Source: an uncultured Desulfovibrio sp. (GTDB taxonomy: Bacteria > Desulfobacterota > Desulfovibrionia > Desulfovibrionales > Desulfovibrionaceae). From it: DNA of 13,370 nt. Location of the stretch: contig CAMBWG010000020.1 of assembly GCA_945871415.1 (NCBI GenBank), positions 1 through 13,370 on the forward strand, read 5' to 3'. The notes beneath the pieces were generated by a model. The model saw only the letters and a program-made list of their open reading frames with translations. It was not told the origin of the DNA and searched no databases. Shown here piece after piece: positions 1 to 6,339 of this stretch (position 1 is its first letter; every line of letters starts with the position of its first letter). The translations under genes were made by a program, and so were the position numbers.

Positions 1-59
1 GCGAAACGACAGGCCGTATGGTTTGAAATGCAAAGCATTTCAAACTGAAAATGCTTTAG
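1..59 (+). repeat. Dispersed repeat, copy A (truncated by window edge)
   Basis: This is the right-hand part of the repeat family also seen at 2876, 4678, 6210 and 10592. It carries the GCGAAACGACAGGCCG core, then a perfect 11-bp hairpin at 21-45 (arms GTTTGAAATGC and GCATTTCAAAC, loop AAA), and ends in AAAATGCTTTAG. The left half lies outside the window, so the gene it adjoins cannot be seen. The arms differ from those of copy E, but both arms change together, so pairing is kept. Confidence 0.9.
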
Positions 60-113
60 TACCGCTGGATACGGCGTCGTCCCAGCGAGCGGGTTTTGGG
101 GAAGATGGGGGAG

Positions 114-171
114 TTTGAGGGGGAAGAAACCCCTTTTTGCCGCGAGCAAAAGGGGTTTCTTCCCCCTCAAA
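114..171. repeat. Long inverted repeat / hairpin downstream of hydG-like gene
   Basis: The arms at 114-140 and 146-171 pair over 26 bp with a single bulged T and a 5-nt loop (CGCGA). The core of each arm is GGGGGAAGAAACCCC or its complement. It lies 17 nt past the stop of the minus-strand gene, so it could end or protect that transcript. No U-tract follows on either strand, so this is not a classic rho-independent terminator. A smaller inverted repeat (CGCTGG at 63-68, CCAGCG at 82-87) lies beside it. It could also be a member of a second dispersed repeat family, but no other copy is in this window. Confidence 0.6.
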
Positions 172-187
172 AACATGATGAGAGACT

Positions 188-1579
188 CTAGATGAATTCG
201 TCCACGCGGCCGGCCAGCACCTTTTGCAGGATGCGGACGGCGGCCATGCGTTCGCCTTCGGTAAGCGCGCGCAGCTTTTCGGCAATGAGGCGATCGCCGA
301 GCCCGCGGGTGTAGGGGGTGGCGTAATGCAGCAGAAATTCCATGAAGGAGGCAATGGAATTAGGGCCGCACTGGCTCCGCATGCCGCAGTCCGACGTGAT
401 GTTGTAAAACTCGGAGCCGACGCGTCCGAGCCGCGGACAGGCCGTGCAGAAGGAAGGCAGATGGCGGCATTCCTCCAGCAGGAAGCGCACGACTTCATCC
501 ACATGAAGGTCTTCGCTCAGGGGGAAGCGCACGCCGTGTTCGCCCGCGTTTTCGTCCCAGTCCTGATAGGGGTTGGCCACGCTGCCCGTGATGAGCTGGG
601 ACGCGCCGACGCTGCAGCCGTTGCGCCAGAGGCCGGAAGGCTCGCGGGTTGTAAGAATGATGCCGGCTGTGGGCAGGGCCAGACGGGCGATGGCCACGCA
701 GCGGAGATATTCGGCATCGCGCAGAGCATACGGAGGCGCAAGCAGCGCCCCCGGAGCGGGACGCATGCGGAACAGGGAAACCGTGTGCGCGCCTTCGCCG
801 TAGAGGCGCAGCAGATGTGCCGAGTGCTGCGTCAGCGCCAGCAGATCGAACTCCCACGGCCCAAGGCCCAGCAGCAGCCCCAGACCGACTTCGTTCATAC
901 CTGCCTGCTTGGCAATGTCCGGTCCGTTCAGGCGTTTAAAGTAATTGCTCTTGGGCCCGGACTTGTGGGCGGCACGGTAGGAATCTTCGTGATAAGTCTC
1001 CTGATAAAGGAGAACGGTTCCAATGTCGTAACGCGTCAGCGTGCGGAAATCTTCTTCGGAGAGCAGGCCGGCATTGATGTTGACCCGGCGCAGTTCGCCC
1101 ATGTCTTCATAGACGGTGTACATGATGCTGACGGCTTCAGCGAGATATTCCACCTCGGCATTGGGCAGCTGGCCGCTGACGAGAACGACGCGCTTGTGCC
1201 CCTGCCGGATAAGATGAAGCGCCGCTTCCCGCATTTCCGGCGGCGTCATGTACCGACGTTCAATCAGCGTATTGCTGCGCCGGTTGGCACAATACAGGCA
1301 TTCGCTGCCGCAATGGTTGGAAAGATGCAGAGGGGCGGTCAGGACGACGCGATCGCCGTAGACCTTCTGCTTGACCTTGTCGGCCGCCTCGAAGACGGTC
1401 CGCAGACCTTCTTTGCTTTCCACGCGCAGCAGGGCGGCCACTTCGGCCAGACCGAGAGGCTGCAGGGCGAGAGATTTTTCCAGGATGGCGGACAAGGCGG
1501 CGCTGTCCGGTTCTGTGGCCTTGGCCAGGGTGCTTTCAATCTCTTGCGGCGTCAGCCACGCGGGCAACATATCTTTCAT
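188..1579 (-). CDS. hydG: HydG-like radical SAM enzyme ([FeFe]-hydrogenase maturation type)
   Basis: This 463-residue radical SAM protein has a CGSECLYC cluster-binding motif (Cys 90, 94, 97; CX3CX2C). Its C-terminal CX2CX22C motif (Cys 378, 381, 404) is the hallmark that separates HydG from the related ThiH. HydG cleaves tyrosine to give p-cresol plus CO and cyanide, and builds an Fe(CO)2(CN) synthon on its auxiliary cluster for the H-cluster of [FeFe]-hydrogenase. The length fits the family. I chose the ATG at 1579 because GGGGA sits about 9 nt upstream; the in-frame TTG at 1588 is too close to that site. hydE and hydF are not in the window. Several internal stretches read differently from the HydG sequences I recall (for example YGEGAHTVSLFRMRPAPG and the ITGSVANPYQDW region). 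A HydG paralogue with another role is therefore possible. Confidence 0.8.
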   Translation of the reverse strand: MKDMLPAWLTPQEIESTLAKATEPDSAALSAILEKSLALQPLGLAEVAALLRVESKEGLRTVFEAADKVKQKVYGDRVVLTAPLHLSNHCGSECLYCANRRSNTLIERRYMTPPEMREAALHLIRQGHKRVVLVSGQLPNAEVEYLAEAVSIMYTVYEDMGELRRVNINAGLLSEEDFRTLTRYDIGTVLLYQETYHEDSYRAAHKSGPKSNYFKRLNGPDIAKQAGMNEVGLGLLLGLGPWEFDLLALTQHSAHLLRLYGEGAHTVSLFRMRPAPGALLAPPYALRDAEYLRCVAIARLALPTAGIILTTREPSGLWRNGCSVGASQLITGSVANPYQDWDENAGEHGVRFPLSEDLHVDEVVRFLLEECRHLPSFCTACPRLGRVGSEFYNITSDCGMRSQCGPNSIASFMEFLLHYATPYTRGLGDRLIAEKLRALTEGERMAAVRILQKVLAGRVDEFI

Positions 1580-1768
1580 GGCGCGCAATCCCCAGTGCTT
1601 AGCGGGTTGATGGTGAAATCTCCGGGCTGGATGCCGTCGCAGCCCCGTAGTTGCAATGGGGAAAGTATAGTTTTTTTTTTCGGGAATTTCTAGGCGGTCG
1701 CGTTGTGAAATTTTGCGCTAAATCATGCCGCGTCAGAGGCTCTCCGGGGAAAGGGGGCGGCTCTCTGC

Positions 1769-1797
1769 TTGCGTGGCGCGGGTCCGAGTCCTATACT
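1769..1797 (+). promoter_or_regulatory. Candidate sigma-70 promoter for the BMP gene
   Basis: TTGCGT (1769-1774) and TATACT (1792-1797) are separated by 17 nt, and transcription would start about 45 nt before the ATG at 1850. The -10 match is good and the -35 match is partial, so this is a candidate only. Confidence 0.4.
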
Positions 1798-1813
1798 TCC
1801 TCCGCTGTAGACT

Positions 1814-1828
1814 GGAAGGTATACTTCC
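1814..1828. promoter_or_regulatory. Near-palindrome GGAAGGTATACTTCC, possible operator
   Basis: This 15-nt near-perfect palindrome lies just downstream of the candidate start point. Its right half, TATACTTCC (1820-1828), is an exact copy of 1792-1800, which overlaps the candidate -10 box. Two copies 28 nt apart around a promoter suggest a regulator site. No regulator gene is present nearby. Confidence 0.3.
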
Positions 1829-1849
1829 ACAACCAACGGGGAATATTAG

Positions 1850-2878
1850 ATGTTTTTCCGAAGAGTCTTGTCCTTTGTGCTGCTTTTTCTCGTCGTGCTG
1901 TCAGTTGCGGGGCCTGTTGCCGCCGCGCCCCTGCGCGTAACCCTGCTGCTGGAAGATCCCGATCCCGCCAATCCTCAGGCTGCGGATCTGCGGCGGGGGC
2001 TGGAGGAGGCCCGGAAGCGCTTCGGCATCGAGGCGCATATTGTTGCCGCTCCTGCCGGGGAGGATCAGACTGCCGTCTTTCGTGCCGCGGCCGCATCTTC
2101 GGATCTGGTGCTGATGGCTGATGCCCGTCTGCATGAGGTGCTGCGCGACAATGCCGCCAATTTCCGTAAAGTGCGCTTCGGCTGCATTGATACCGGCGTT
2201 CGCGCTCCCAATATCATGTCCGTGACATTTGCCGATGAGCAGGCGGCTTTTCTGGCCGGAGCCGCGGCCGCATTGACGGCCCGTTCCGGCGTTCTGCCCG
2301 GTGGGCTTACCGGGGAGGCCGTCGGCTGGCTTTCCGGCGAAAGTACGCCCATGGATGATTCCATGTTTGCCGCCTATGTGGAGGGAGCCCGGCTGATTTC
2401 TCCTGAAATACGCGTTATCCGCCGGGACGCCGGGTCCTTTACCGATGAGGCCGCCGCTGCCGGACAGGCCGACGGACTGATGGATGAAGGTACGGCCGTC
2501 GTCGCCGTCATGGCACGGCGCGCCGATGCGGCCGCCGTGAAACGCATTGCGGCGCGCGGCGGCTATCTTGTGGGAGAAACGTCCCGCCCGCTGCTGCCGG
2601 AGCGCACGGTAACGTCCATTGTGCGTCGTCTGGATCTGGCCGTTTTCGAGATTGTGGCCGCCGCTGCGGAAGGTCGCTTTGCCGGGGGCAAGATTATTAC
2701 CCGCACCCTGGAAGACGGGGGTGTTGTGCTGACTTCGCCGGAAGCCTTTGCGCGGCATTCCGGTCTTGCCGTGCCGCCGCGCGTGTTTTCCCGCCTTGAG
2801 GAATTGCGGCGCGAGCTGGCTTCCGGCAACATCCGGCTGCAAAGCCGTCGTCTGCCTACACTGTGCGATTGCTATTAG
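1850..2878 (+). CDS. BMP-family periplasmic substrate-binding protein
   Basis: This 342-residue protein has an N-terminal signal peptide (residues 1-26, cleavage after VAAA) and no lipobox cysteine, so it should be free in the periplasm. The body follows the BMP/PnrA family pattern: PNIMSVTFADEQAAFLAGAAAAL (residues 120-142, given as PNIMSVTF + ADEQAAFLAG + AAAAL), GSFTDEA (195-201), TVTSIVRRLDLAVFE (253-267) and GRFAGG (275-280). Members bind nucleosides or similar ligands for ABC importers, but no permease or ATPase gene is in the window. The loop that reads GVDSD in typical members reads GETSRP here (242-247), so the ligand may differ. GGGGAA lies 6 nt before the ATG. The stop TAG is the first three bases of repeat copy B, and the last residues (about 331-342) look unlike a family C-terminus. 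Confidence 0.85.
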   Translation: MFFRRVLSFVLLFLVVLSVAGPVAAAPLRVTLLLEDPDPANPQAADLRRGLEEARKRFGIEAHIVAAPAGEDQTAVFRAAAASSDLVLMADARLHEVLRDNAANFRKVRFGCIDTGVRAPNIMSVTFADEQAAFLAGAAAALTARSGVLPGGLTGEAVGWLSGESTPMDDSMFAAYVEGARLISPEIRVIRRDAGSFTDEAAAAGQADGLMDEGTAVVAVMARRADAAAVKRIAARGGYLVGETSRPLLPERTVTSIVRRLDLAVFEIVAAAAEGRFAGGKIITRTLEDGGVVLTSPEAFARHSGLAVPPRVFSRLEELRRELASGNIRLQSRRLPTLCDCY

Positions 2879-3024
2879 AACATTTCAACTTTGAAAAAGG
2901 TGAAACGCGAGGCGGCGGCACAGCGCCGTCCGGCCCGAAGTGAGCGGAAAAACCGCGCTTTTTCCGCGAAACGACAGGCCGTATGGTTTGAACCGCACAG
3001 CGTTTCAAACTGAAAATGCTCTAG
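2876..3024 (+). repeat. Dispersed repeat, copy B (full length, 149 bp)
   Basis: This is the reference copy. The left end is TAGAACATTTCAACTTTGAA; the right end, read in reverse, is CTAGAGCATTTTCAGTTTGA, so the ends are imperfect inverted repeats starting with TAGAGC. Inside are three stem-loops in order: a GC-rich one around 2912-2932, GCGGAAAAA...TTTTTCCGC (2943-2967), and GTTTGAA...TTTCAAAC (about 2986-3010). The first three bases are the stop codon of the BMP gene. The right end lies 17 nt before the exonuclease start. A reading frame through the right half is open into the exonuclease and could be mistaken for its N-terminus. Confidence 0.95.
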
Positions 3025-3041
3025 GTTCGGGAGAACTGCTG

Positions 3042-3575
3042 ATGCCTTTTTCGGCCCTGCCGTCATGTGTGGCCATAGATTTTGAAACGTCCGGATATGA
3101 CGCGGGAAGCGCCTGCGCCGTGGGGCTCGTTCGTCTGGAAAACGGACAGGTGACGGACAGTTTTTCGACGCTGCTGCGTCCGCCGTCTTCGCGGGTTCTG
3201 TTTACGGAAGTGCACGGCCTGACCTGGCCCATGCTGCGTGATGCGCCGACCTTTGCCGAGGTCTGGCCGCGCATGGCTTCCTTTATGGAGGGGGCGCAAT
3301 GGCTGCTGGCGCATAATGCGGGTTTTGATCGCCGGGTGCTGTATGCCTGCTGCAGAAACGCGGGCTTCGATCGTCCGGCCATTCCCTTTCTGTGCACGCT
3401 CAAGGGATCGCGGCGCTCGCTGCCGTTGCCGTCGCGCAAGCTGAACGTCGTCTGCGAGTACTTCGGCATTCCCCTGCGGCATCATGACGCGTCCTCCGAT
3501 GCCGAGGCCTGTGCCCATGTCTATGTGCGTCTGCGGGAGCGGGGCGTCAGCGATGCGGAGATGCGCCTGAAATGA
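3042..3575 (+). CDS. DEDDh-family 3'-5' exonuclease
   Basis: This 177-residue RNase T/DnaQ-type nuclease has all catalytic residues visible: Asp13 and Glu15 in AIDFETSG, Asp96 in AHNAGFD, and His148 with Asp153 in HHDASSD (H-X4-D, the DEDDh form). Proteins of this group trim 3' ends of single-stranded DNA or RNA; the substrate here cannot be read from sequence. It is a lone exonuclease domain, shorter than DNA polymerase III epsilon subunits that carry a polymerase-binding tail. The ATG at 3042 has GGGAGAA about 8 nt upstream. A longer frame starting at 2940 exists, but its first 34 codons lie almost entirely in repeat copy B, so it is rejected. The stop overlaps the next start (ATGA), pointing to translational coupling. 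Confidence 0.85.
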   Translation: MPFSALPSCVAIDFETSGYDAGSACAVGLVRLENGQVTDSFSTLLRPPSSRVLFTEVHGLTWPMLRDAPTFAEVWPRMASFMEGAQWLLAHNAGFDRRVLYACCRNAGFDRPAIPFLCTLKGSRRSLPLPSRKLNVVCEYFGIPLRHHDASSDAEACAHVYVRLRERGVSDAEMRLK

Positions 3576-4123
3576 TGTCCGCCGTGCCCAGTCTTCTGTT
3601 GCGGCGCATTCGTGTCGCTAAAGAACGTTTTTTACCGTTTCTGCGTCCTGCTGATGACAATGAAACCCTGTTGCGGCGTCATCTGCGGAAGGGGGAACTG
3701 TACGGTCTGTTTTGCAACAAACGGGAACCGGTGAGCATGGCCGTGGTGGCGGATGTCAGCGCGTCCTTTGCCGCCGGAGGCCGGGAAGCCGGACTTGCGC
3801 CCGCGCTCGAAGGGCTTCGTGTCTGTGAGTGTACGTTGCTGGCGACGGCGTCTGCCTTTCGCGGACAGGGCTGCGGAGCGCAGCTCCTGATGCGCCTGTG
3901 CGGTCTGTATGACGGCGCGTATGACGCCATGATTGCCGGAACGGGCGAGACGCCCCGCATGCGCCGTTTTTATGAGGGGCGTTGCGGCTTTCATCCCTGC
4001 TTCCGGCGCACCGGCTTTTTTCTGCACGGGTATCCGCAGCCGTTGATTGAAGATGGCGTGCAGCTTCGGGATATGCTTGTTTTCTGTCGCTTTTTGCGTT
4101 CCCGGGGAGGAAAAGGGGGATAA
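3572..4123 (+). CDS. GNAT-family N-acetyltransferase
   Basis: This 183-residue protein has the acetyl-CoA-binding signature RGQGCG (97-102, Q/RxxGxG/A) in FRGQGCGAQLLMRL, followed by RRFYEGRCGF (131-140), the usual C-terminal GNAT strand-helix pattern. GNAT enzymes move an acetyl group from acetyl-CoA to an amine on a small molecule or protein; the acceptor is not predictable. It overlaps the exonuclease by 4 nt (ATGA), so the two are very likely translated together. A second ATG directly follows the first. A strong terminator lies 21 nt after the stop, so this is the last gene of the unit. Confidence 0.8.
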   Translation: MMSAVPSLLLRRIRVAKERFLPFLRPADDNETLLRRHLRKGELYGLFCNKREPVSMAVVADVSASFAAGGREAGLAPALEGLRVCECTLLATASAFRGQGCGAQLLMRLCGLYDGAYDAMIAGTGETPRMRRFYEGRCGFHPCFRRTGFFLHGYPQPLIEDGVQLRDMLVFCRFLRSRGGKGG

Positions 4124-4144
4124 ACGGCAGGCTTTCGAGCAGTC

Positions 4145-4179
4145 AAAAAACCGCCGCACAACTGTGTGGCGGTTTTTTT
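4145..4179 (+). terminator. Rho-independent terminator after the GNAT gene
   Basis: CCGCCGCA (from 4151) pairs with TGTGGCGG (ending 4172), with up to two further pairs in the loop, and is followed by seven T (4173-4179). Six A precede the stem, so it could also work on the minus strand. It insulates the flagellar promoter 30 nt downstream. Confidence 0.95.
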
Positions 4180-4208
4180 ATATTGATATTATTGAATTTT
4201 TTTTAATG

Positions 4209-4224
4209 TGGCACGCATGTTGCT
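4209..4224 (+). promoter_or_regulatory. Sigma-54 promoter of flgB-flgC-fliE
   Basis: TGGCAC (4209-4214), five bases, TTGCT (4220-4224) matches the sigma-54 consensus TGGCAC-N5-TTGCW at every defined position. The invariant GG (-24) is at 4210-4211 and GC (-12) at 4222-4223. Transcription would start near 4235, leaving a leader of about 32 nt before the flgB ATG. Sigma-54 promoters need an AAA+ activator bound upstream, so an enhancer site is expected over or before the GNAT gene end. The flank between terminator and promoter is very A/T-rich. Confidence 0.93.
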
Positions 4225-4266
4225 TTTAACGGTGTACAACGAAAGCAATCACGTGGGAGACGTGTC

Positions 4267-4680
4267 ATGAAGAGTATGTTCAATGCGCAGGTTGATCTGA
4301 TCAGCAAGGTTATGGATATGCAGCTGCAACGGCAGAATGTTATCGCAAGTAACCTTGCCAATATGGAAACTCCCAATTACAAGCCGCGCGAGCTGGAATT
4401 TGAAGACGAGTTGCAGAAGGCTCTCGGCCTCGATATGCGCGGTACTATGGCCACAACCCGTGCGGGGCATATGCCTGCAATGTTTTCCGCAGAGACCTTT
4501 ACTCCCGAATGGTTCAAGCAGTTCAAGCCGCGCCAGATCCACGGCGAAGATCGGGTGAACCTGGATAAGGAAATGGCCAAGCATGCCAAGAATCAGCTCC
4601 AGTACTCGGCTCTGACCCAGATTCAGGCCAAGAACTTTGAAGGTCTGGCCTCGCTGATTCAGGATGCCAAGCAGGCTTAG
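4267..4680 (+). CDS. flgB: Flagellar proximal rod protein FlgB
   Basis: This 137-residue protein is a normal FlgB length. The N-terminal rod/hook signature is ASNLANMETPNYKPREL (27-43), which fits the flagellar bb-rod family motif. The C-terminal helix (KNQLQYSALTQIQAKNF) completes the two-helix coiled coil typical of rod proteins. FlgB is exported by the flagellar type III system and forms part of the rod that crosses the periplasm. GGGAG lies 7 nt before the ATG. It is the first gene after the sigma-54 promoter. Its stop TAG is the first three bases of repeat copy C. Confidence 0.97.
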   Translation: MKSMFNAQVDLISKVMDMQLQRQNVIASNLANMETPNYKPRELEFEDELQKALGLDMRGTMATTRAGHMPAMFSAETFTPEWFKQFKPRQIHGEDRVNLDKEMAKHAKNQLQYSALTQIQAKNFEGLASLIQDAKQA

Positions 4681-4798
4681 AGCGTTTCAACTTTGAAAAA
4701 GGGGTAAACGCGAGGCGGCGGCACAGCGCCGCCCGGCCCGAAGTGAGCGGAAAAACCGCGTTTTTCCGCGAAACGACAGGCCGTTGAAAATGCTCCAG
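4678..4798 (+). repeat. Dispersed repeat, copy C (121 bp, one hairpin missing)
   Basis: This copy lies inside the operon, between flgB and flgC. It matches copy B almost base for base but lacks 28 bp between GGCCGT and TGAAAATG, which is exactly the third stem-loop. The GC-rich stem (GGCGGCG...CGCCGCC) and the GCGGAAAAA stem are intact. The left TAG is the flgB stop; the right end has become CTCCAG. It must be transcribed in the flgB-flgC message, and the flgC ribosome site starts about 17 nt after it. Confidence 0.95.
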
Positions 4799-4826
4799 GA
4801 ATTGCAGGCAGTAAAGGAGGCTTATT

Positions 4827-5264
4827 ATGGACTTCATGACGGCGCTTGATATCAGTGCGTCGGGCCTGTCGGCCGACCGCACGCGCATGAATACCATTTC
4901 CATGAACCTGGCCAACGTCAAGACCACGCGCACCCCGCTGGGCGGTCCCTACCGCCGCCGCACGGTTGTGCAGGTGGCCACGGATGTGGACGATCCTTTT
5001 TCCATCCATATGCGTTCGGCGCTGGATCGCGAGCTCAAGGGCGTTCGCGTCATGTCGGTGAATATTGACAACCGCCCGCTCAAGCGCGTGTACGAGCCGG
5101 GGCATCCCGATGCCAATGCGGACGGGTATGTGTTCTACCCCGACATCAACGTGGTGGAAGAAATGGCGCACATGATGACGACGCAGCGCAACTACGAAGC
5201 CAACGTCACCACCATGGAAGCCATCAAGGGCATGTATACCAAGGCCCTGGAAATCGGTAAGTAA
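4827..5264 (+). CDS. flgC: Flagellar proximal rod protein FlgC
   Basis: This 145-residue protein has the rod motif near the N-terminus (SASGLSADRTRMNTISMNLANV, residues 11-32, written here as ISMNLANVKTTRT) and the C-terminal FlgC pattern (YPDINVVEEMAHMMTTQRNYEANV). It is a proximal rod component exported with FlgB. AAAGGAGG sits 6 nt before the ATG, an almost ideal ribosome site. Repeat copy C separates it from flgB, so the two are co-transcribed but not translationally coupled. Confidence 0.97.
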   Translation: MDFMTALDISASGLSADRTRMNTISMNLANVKTTRTPLGGPYRRRTVVQVATDVDDPFSIHMRSALDRELKGVRVMSVNIDNRPLKRVYEPGHPDANADGYVFYPDINVVEEMAHMMTTQRNYEANVTTMEAIKGMYTKALEIGK

Positions 5265-5323
5265 GACGGATTTTTTCGCTGCGGACGGGACAGTTCCGGC
5301 AGTGTCTGAAAAAACGGCACAGG

Positions 5324-5354
5324 GCGGCCGCGTTCCCGGGCAGGAACGCGCCGC
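5324..5354 (+). promoter_or_regulatory. Hairpin just upstream of the fliE ribosome site
   Basis: CGCGTTCC (5329-5336) and GGAACGCG (5343-5350) pair perfectly around a 6-nt loop, with four more pairs outside a bulge. The stem ends only a few bases before the GAGGAG of fliE, so it may affect fliE translation or mRNA stability. There is no U-tract, so it is not a terminator. Confidence 0.4.
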
Positions 5355-5372
5355 GGGAAGAGGAGAAAGATC

Positions 5373-5807
5373 ATGGGTGTGCAGTCTACGGGTATGAAGG
5401 CGTATGAAAATGCCGTGCAGCATTTTAATGCGGTGGAAAGCTCCCTGCGTCAGGGGATGCCGGTGCAGTACAGCCGCGGCACGGACAGAAGCCTGCTGCG
5501 CGACAGCGTGGATCGGAGCGAGGATTTCGGCTCGCACAGCGATTTTATGGTGCGGCGCGAAACGCGGCATACGGCTTTCGGACAGGACAACAGCTTTTCG
5601 CAGACGCTTTCCGAATCTCTGGCGCGGGTGAATGATTTGCAGCAGGCCAAGGCGCAGGCTGTGGAAGATTTTGCGTCGGGGCGCAATCAGAATGTGCACG
5701 AACTTATGGTGACCATGCAGAAGTCCAGCCTTGCCATGAAGCTGACCACGGCTGTGCGCGGCAAGGTGCTGGAAGCCTACAAGGAACTGGCCAAGCTGCA
5801 ATTCTGA
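5373..5807 (+). CDS. fliE: Flagellar hook-basal body protein FliE
   Basis: This 144-residue protein has its family-defining part at the C-terminus: NVHELMVTMQKSSLAMKLT followed by the TAVRGKVLEAYKELAKLQF end. FliE is the adaptor between the MS-ring (FliF) and the proximal rod and is the first rod-type protein exported. It is about 35-40 residues longer than the enterobacterial protein, the extra length being N-terminal. GAGGAG lies about 8 nt before the ATG. It ends the first flagellar unit. In most genomes fliF follows directly, whereas here more than 1.7 kb intervenes. Confidence 0.93.
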   Translation: MGVQSTGMKAYENAVQHFNAVESSLRQGMPVQYSRGTDRSLLRDSVDRSEDFGSHSDFMVRRETRHTAFGQDNSFSQTLSESLARVNDLQQAKAQAVEDFASGRNQNVHELMVTMQKSSLAMKLTTAVRGKVLEAYKELAKLQF

Positions 5808-6209
5808 TGTTCTTCCGTTTTCTCTGTGCCGGATGGAGGCTCGGAGAAAAAAACACCAGATCTTTCTTTCCCATGCCCAGGGTATGCCCGCAGCCGGAAG
5901 GCCGCTGCGGGCGGAGGGCGACGGAAAGCGGACACGGCGTCGCTGCCTTCATGCGCTGCTCCCTGTTCGCCGGAATACGCCGGAGCTGTCCGCGAGGAAG
6001 CGTCCGACGCTTCGGAAAAGGATGAGAAAGCGGACAGTCCGCCGCCGGTTCCCGCCGATCGGCGGGAAGACGACAGGCGCTGCCGCTCGAAAGGTCCTGA
6101 ACCGGCTGCATTTGCGGCCAAGGCCGGAACATGCGCTTTCAGGCCCTTCCCGGCTGTTTGCGCCGCGTCGGAGCGAGATTATATCATGAGACTGCTGTAA
6201 CGACGCCCG
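5808..6209. other. Gene-poor stretch after fliE
   Basis: I see no convincing gene in these 402 bases. Open frames exist on both strands, but they lack ribosome sites, are rich in Arg/Pro/Ser/Cys and use codons unlike the neighbouring genes. Two notable structures are present: GCCCGCAGC (5886-5894) with GCTGCGGGC (5904-5912), and a perfect 20-bp palindrome TTCCCGCCGATCGGCGGGAA (6049-6068). Neither is followed by a U-tract, so no standard terminator follows fliE here. The stretch could be decayed coding DNA. Confidence 0.5.
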
Positions 6210-6339
6210 GAGCGTTCCCCCGTTAAAAAGGGCAGCACAAGGCAGCCCGGCCCGAAGTGAGCGGAAAAACAGCGTTTTTCCACGAAACGACAGGCCGTGC
6301 GGTTTGAAATACGAAGCGTTTCAAACTGAAATTGCTCTA
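6210..6339 (+). repeat. Dispersed repeat, copy D (degenerate left end)
   Basis: The left end is worn (GAGCGTTCCCCCG) and the GC-rich stem is partly lost, but the core CCCGGCCCGAAGTGAGCGG, the GGAAAAAC...GTTTTTCC hairpin and the right end TTTCAAACTGAAATTGCTCTA are clear. The terminal CTA (6337-6339) is, on the minus strand, the TAG stop of the secreted-protein gene. So here it is the right end, not the left, that supplies the stop. Confidence 0.9.

Noticed and set aside
1610..1680. Possible riboswitch or promoter in the leader of the HydG-like gene (GGGCTG/CAGCCC hairpin, TATACT on the minus strand)
   Set aside because: One short hairpin with no match to a riboswitch core I know, and no -35 box at the right distance.
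224..1693. A long plus-strand open frame opposite the HydG-like gene, and a similar minus-strand frame at 7492-8694 opposite fliF
   Set aside because: The opposite strands encode proteins with family motifs throughout; these frames show none and are mirror effects of GC-rich codon use.
5807..6200. Small open frames after fliE, one starting at the fliE stop (TGATG) and another at 5826-6200; also a minus-strand frame at 5777-6121
   Set aside because: No ribosome sites, frequent AGG/AGA/GGA codons, Cys/Arg/Pro-rich products and no recognisable domain. The TGATG overlap alone is not enough.
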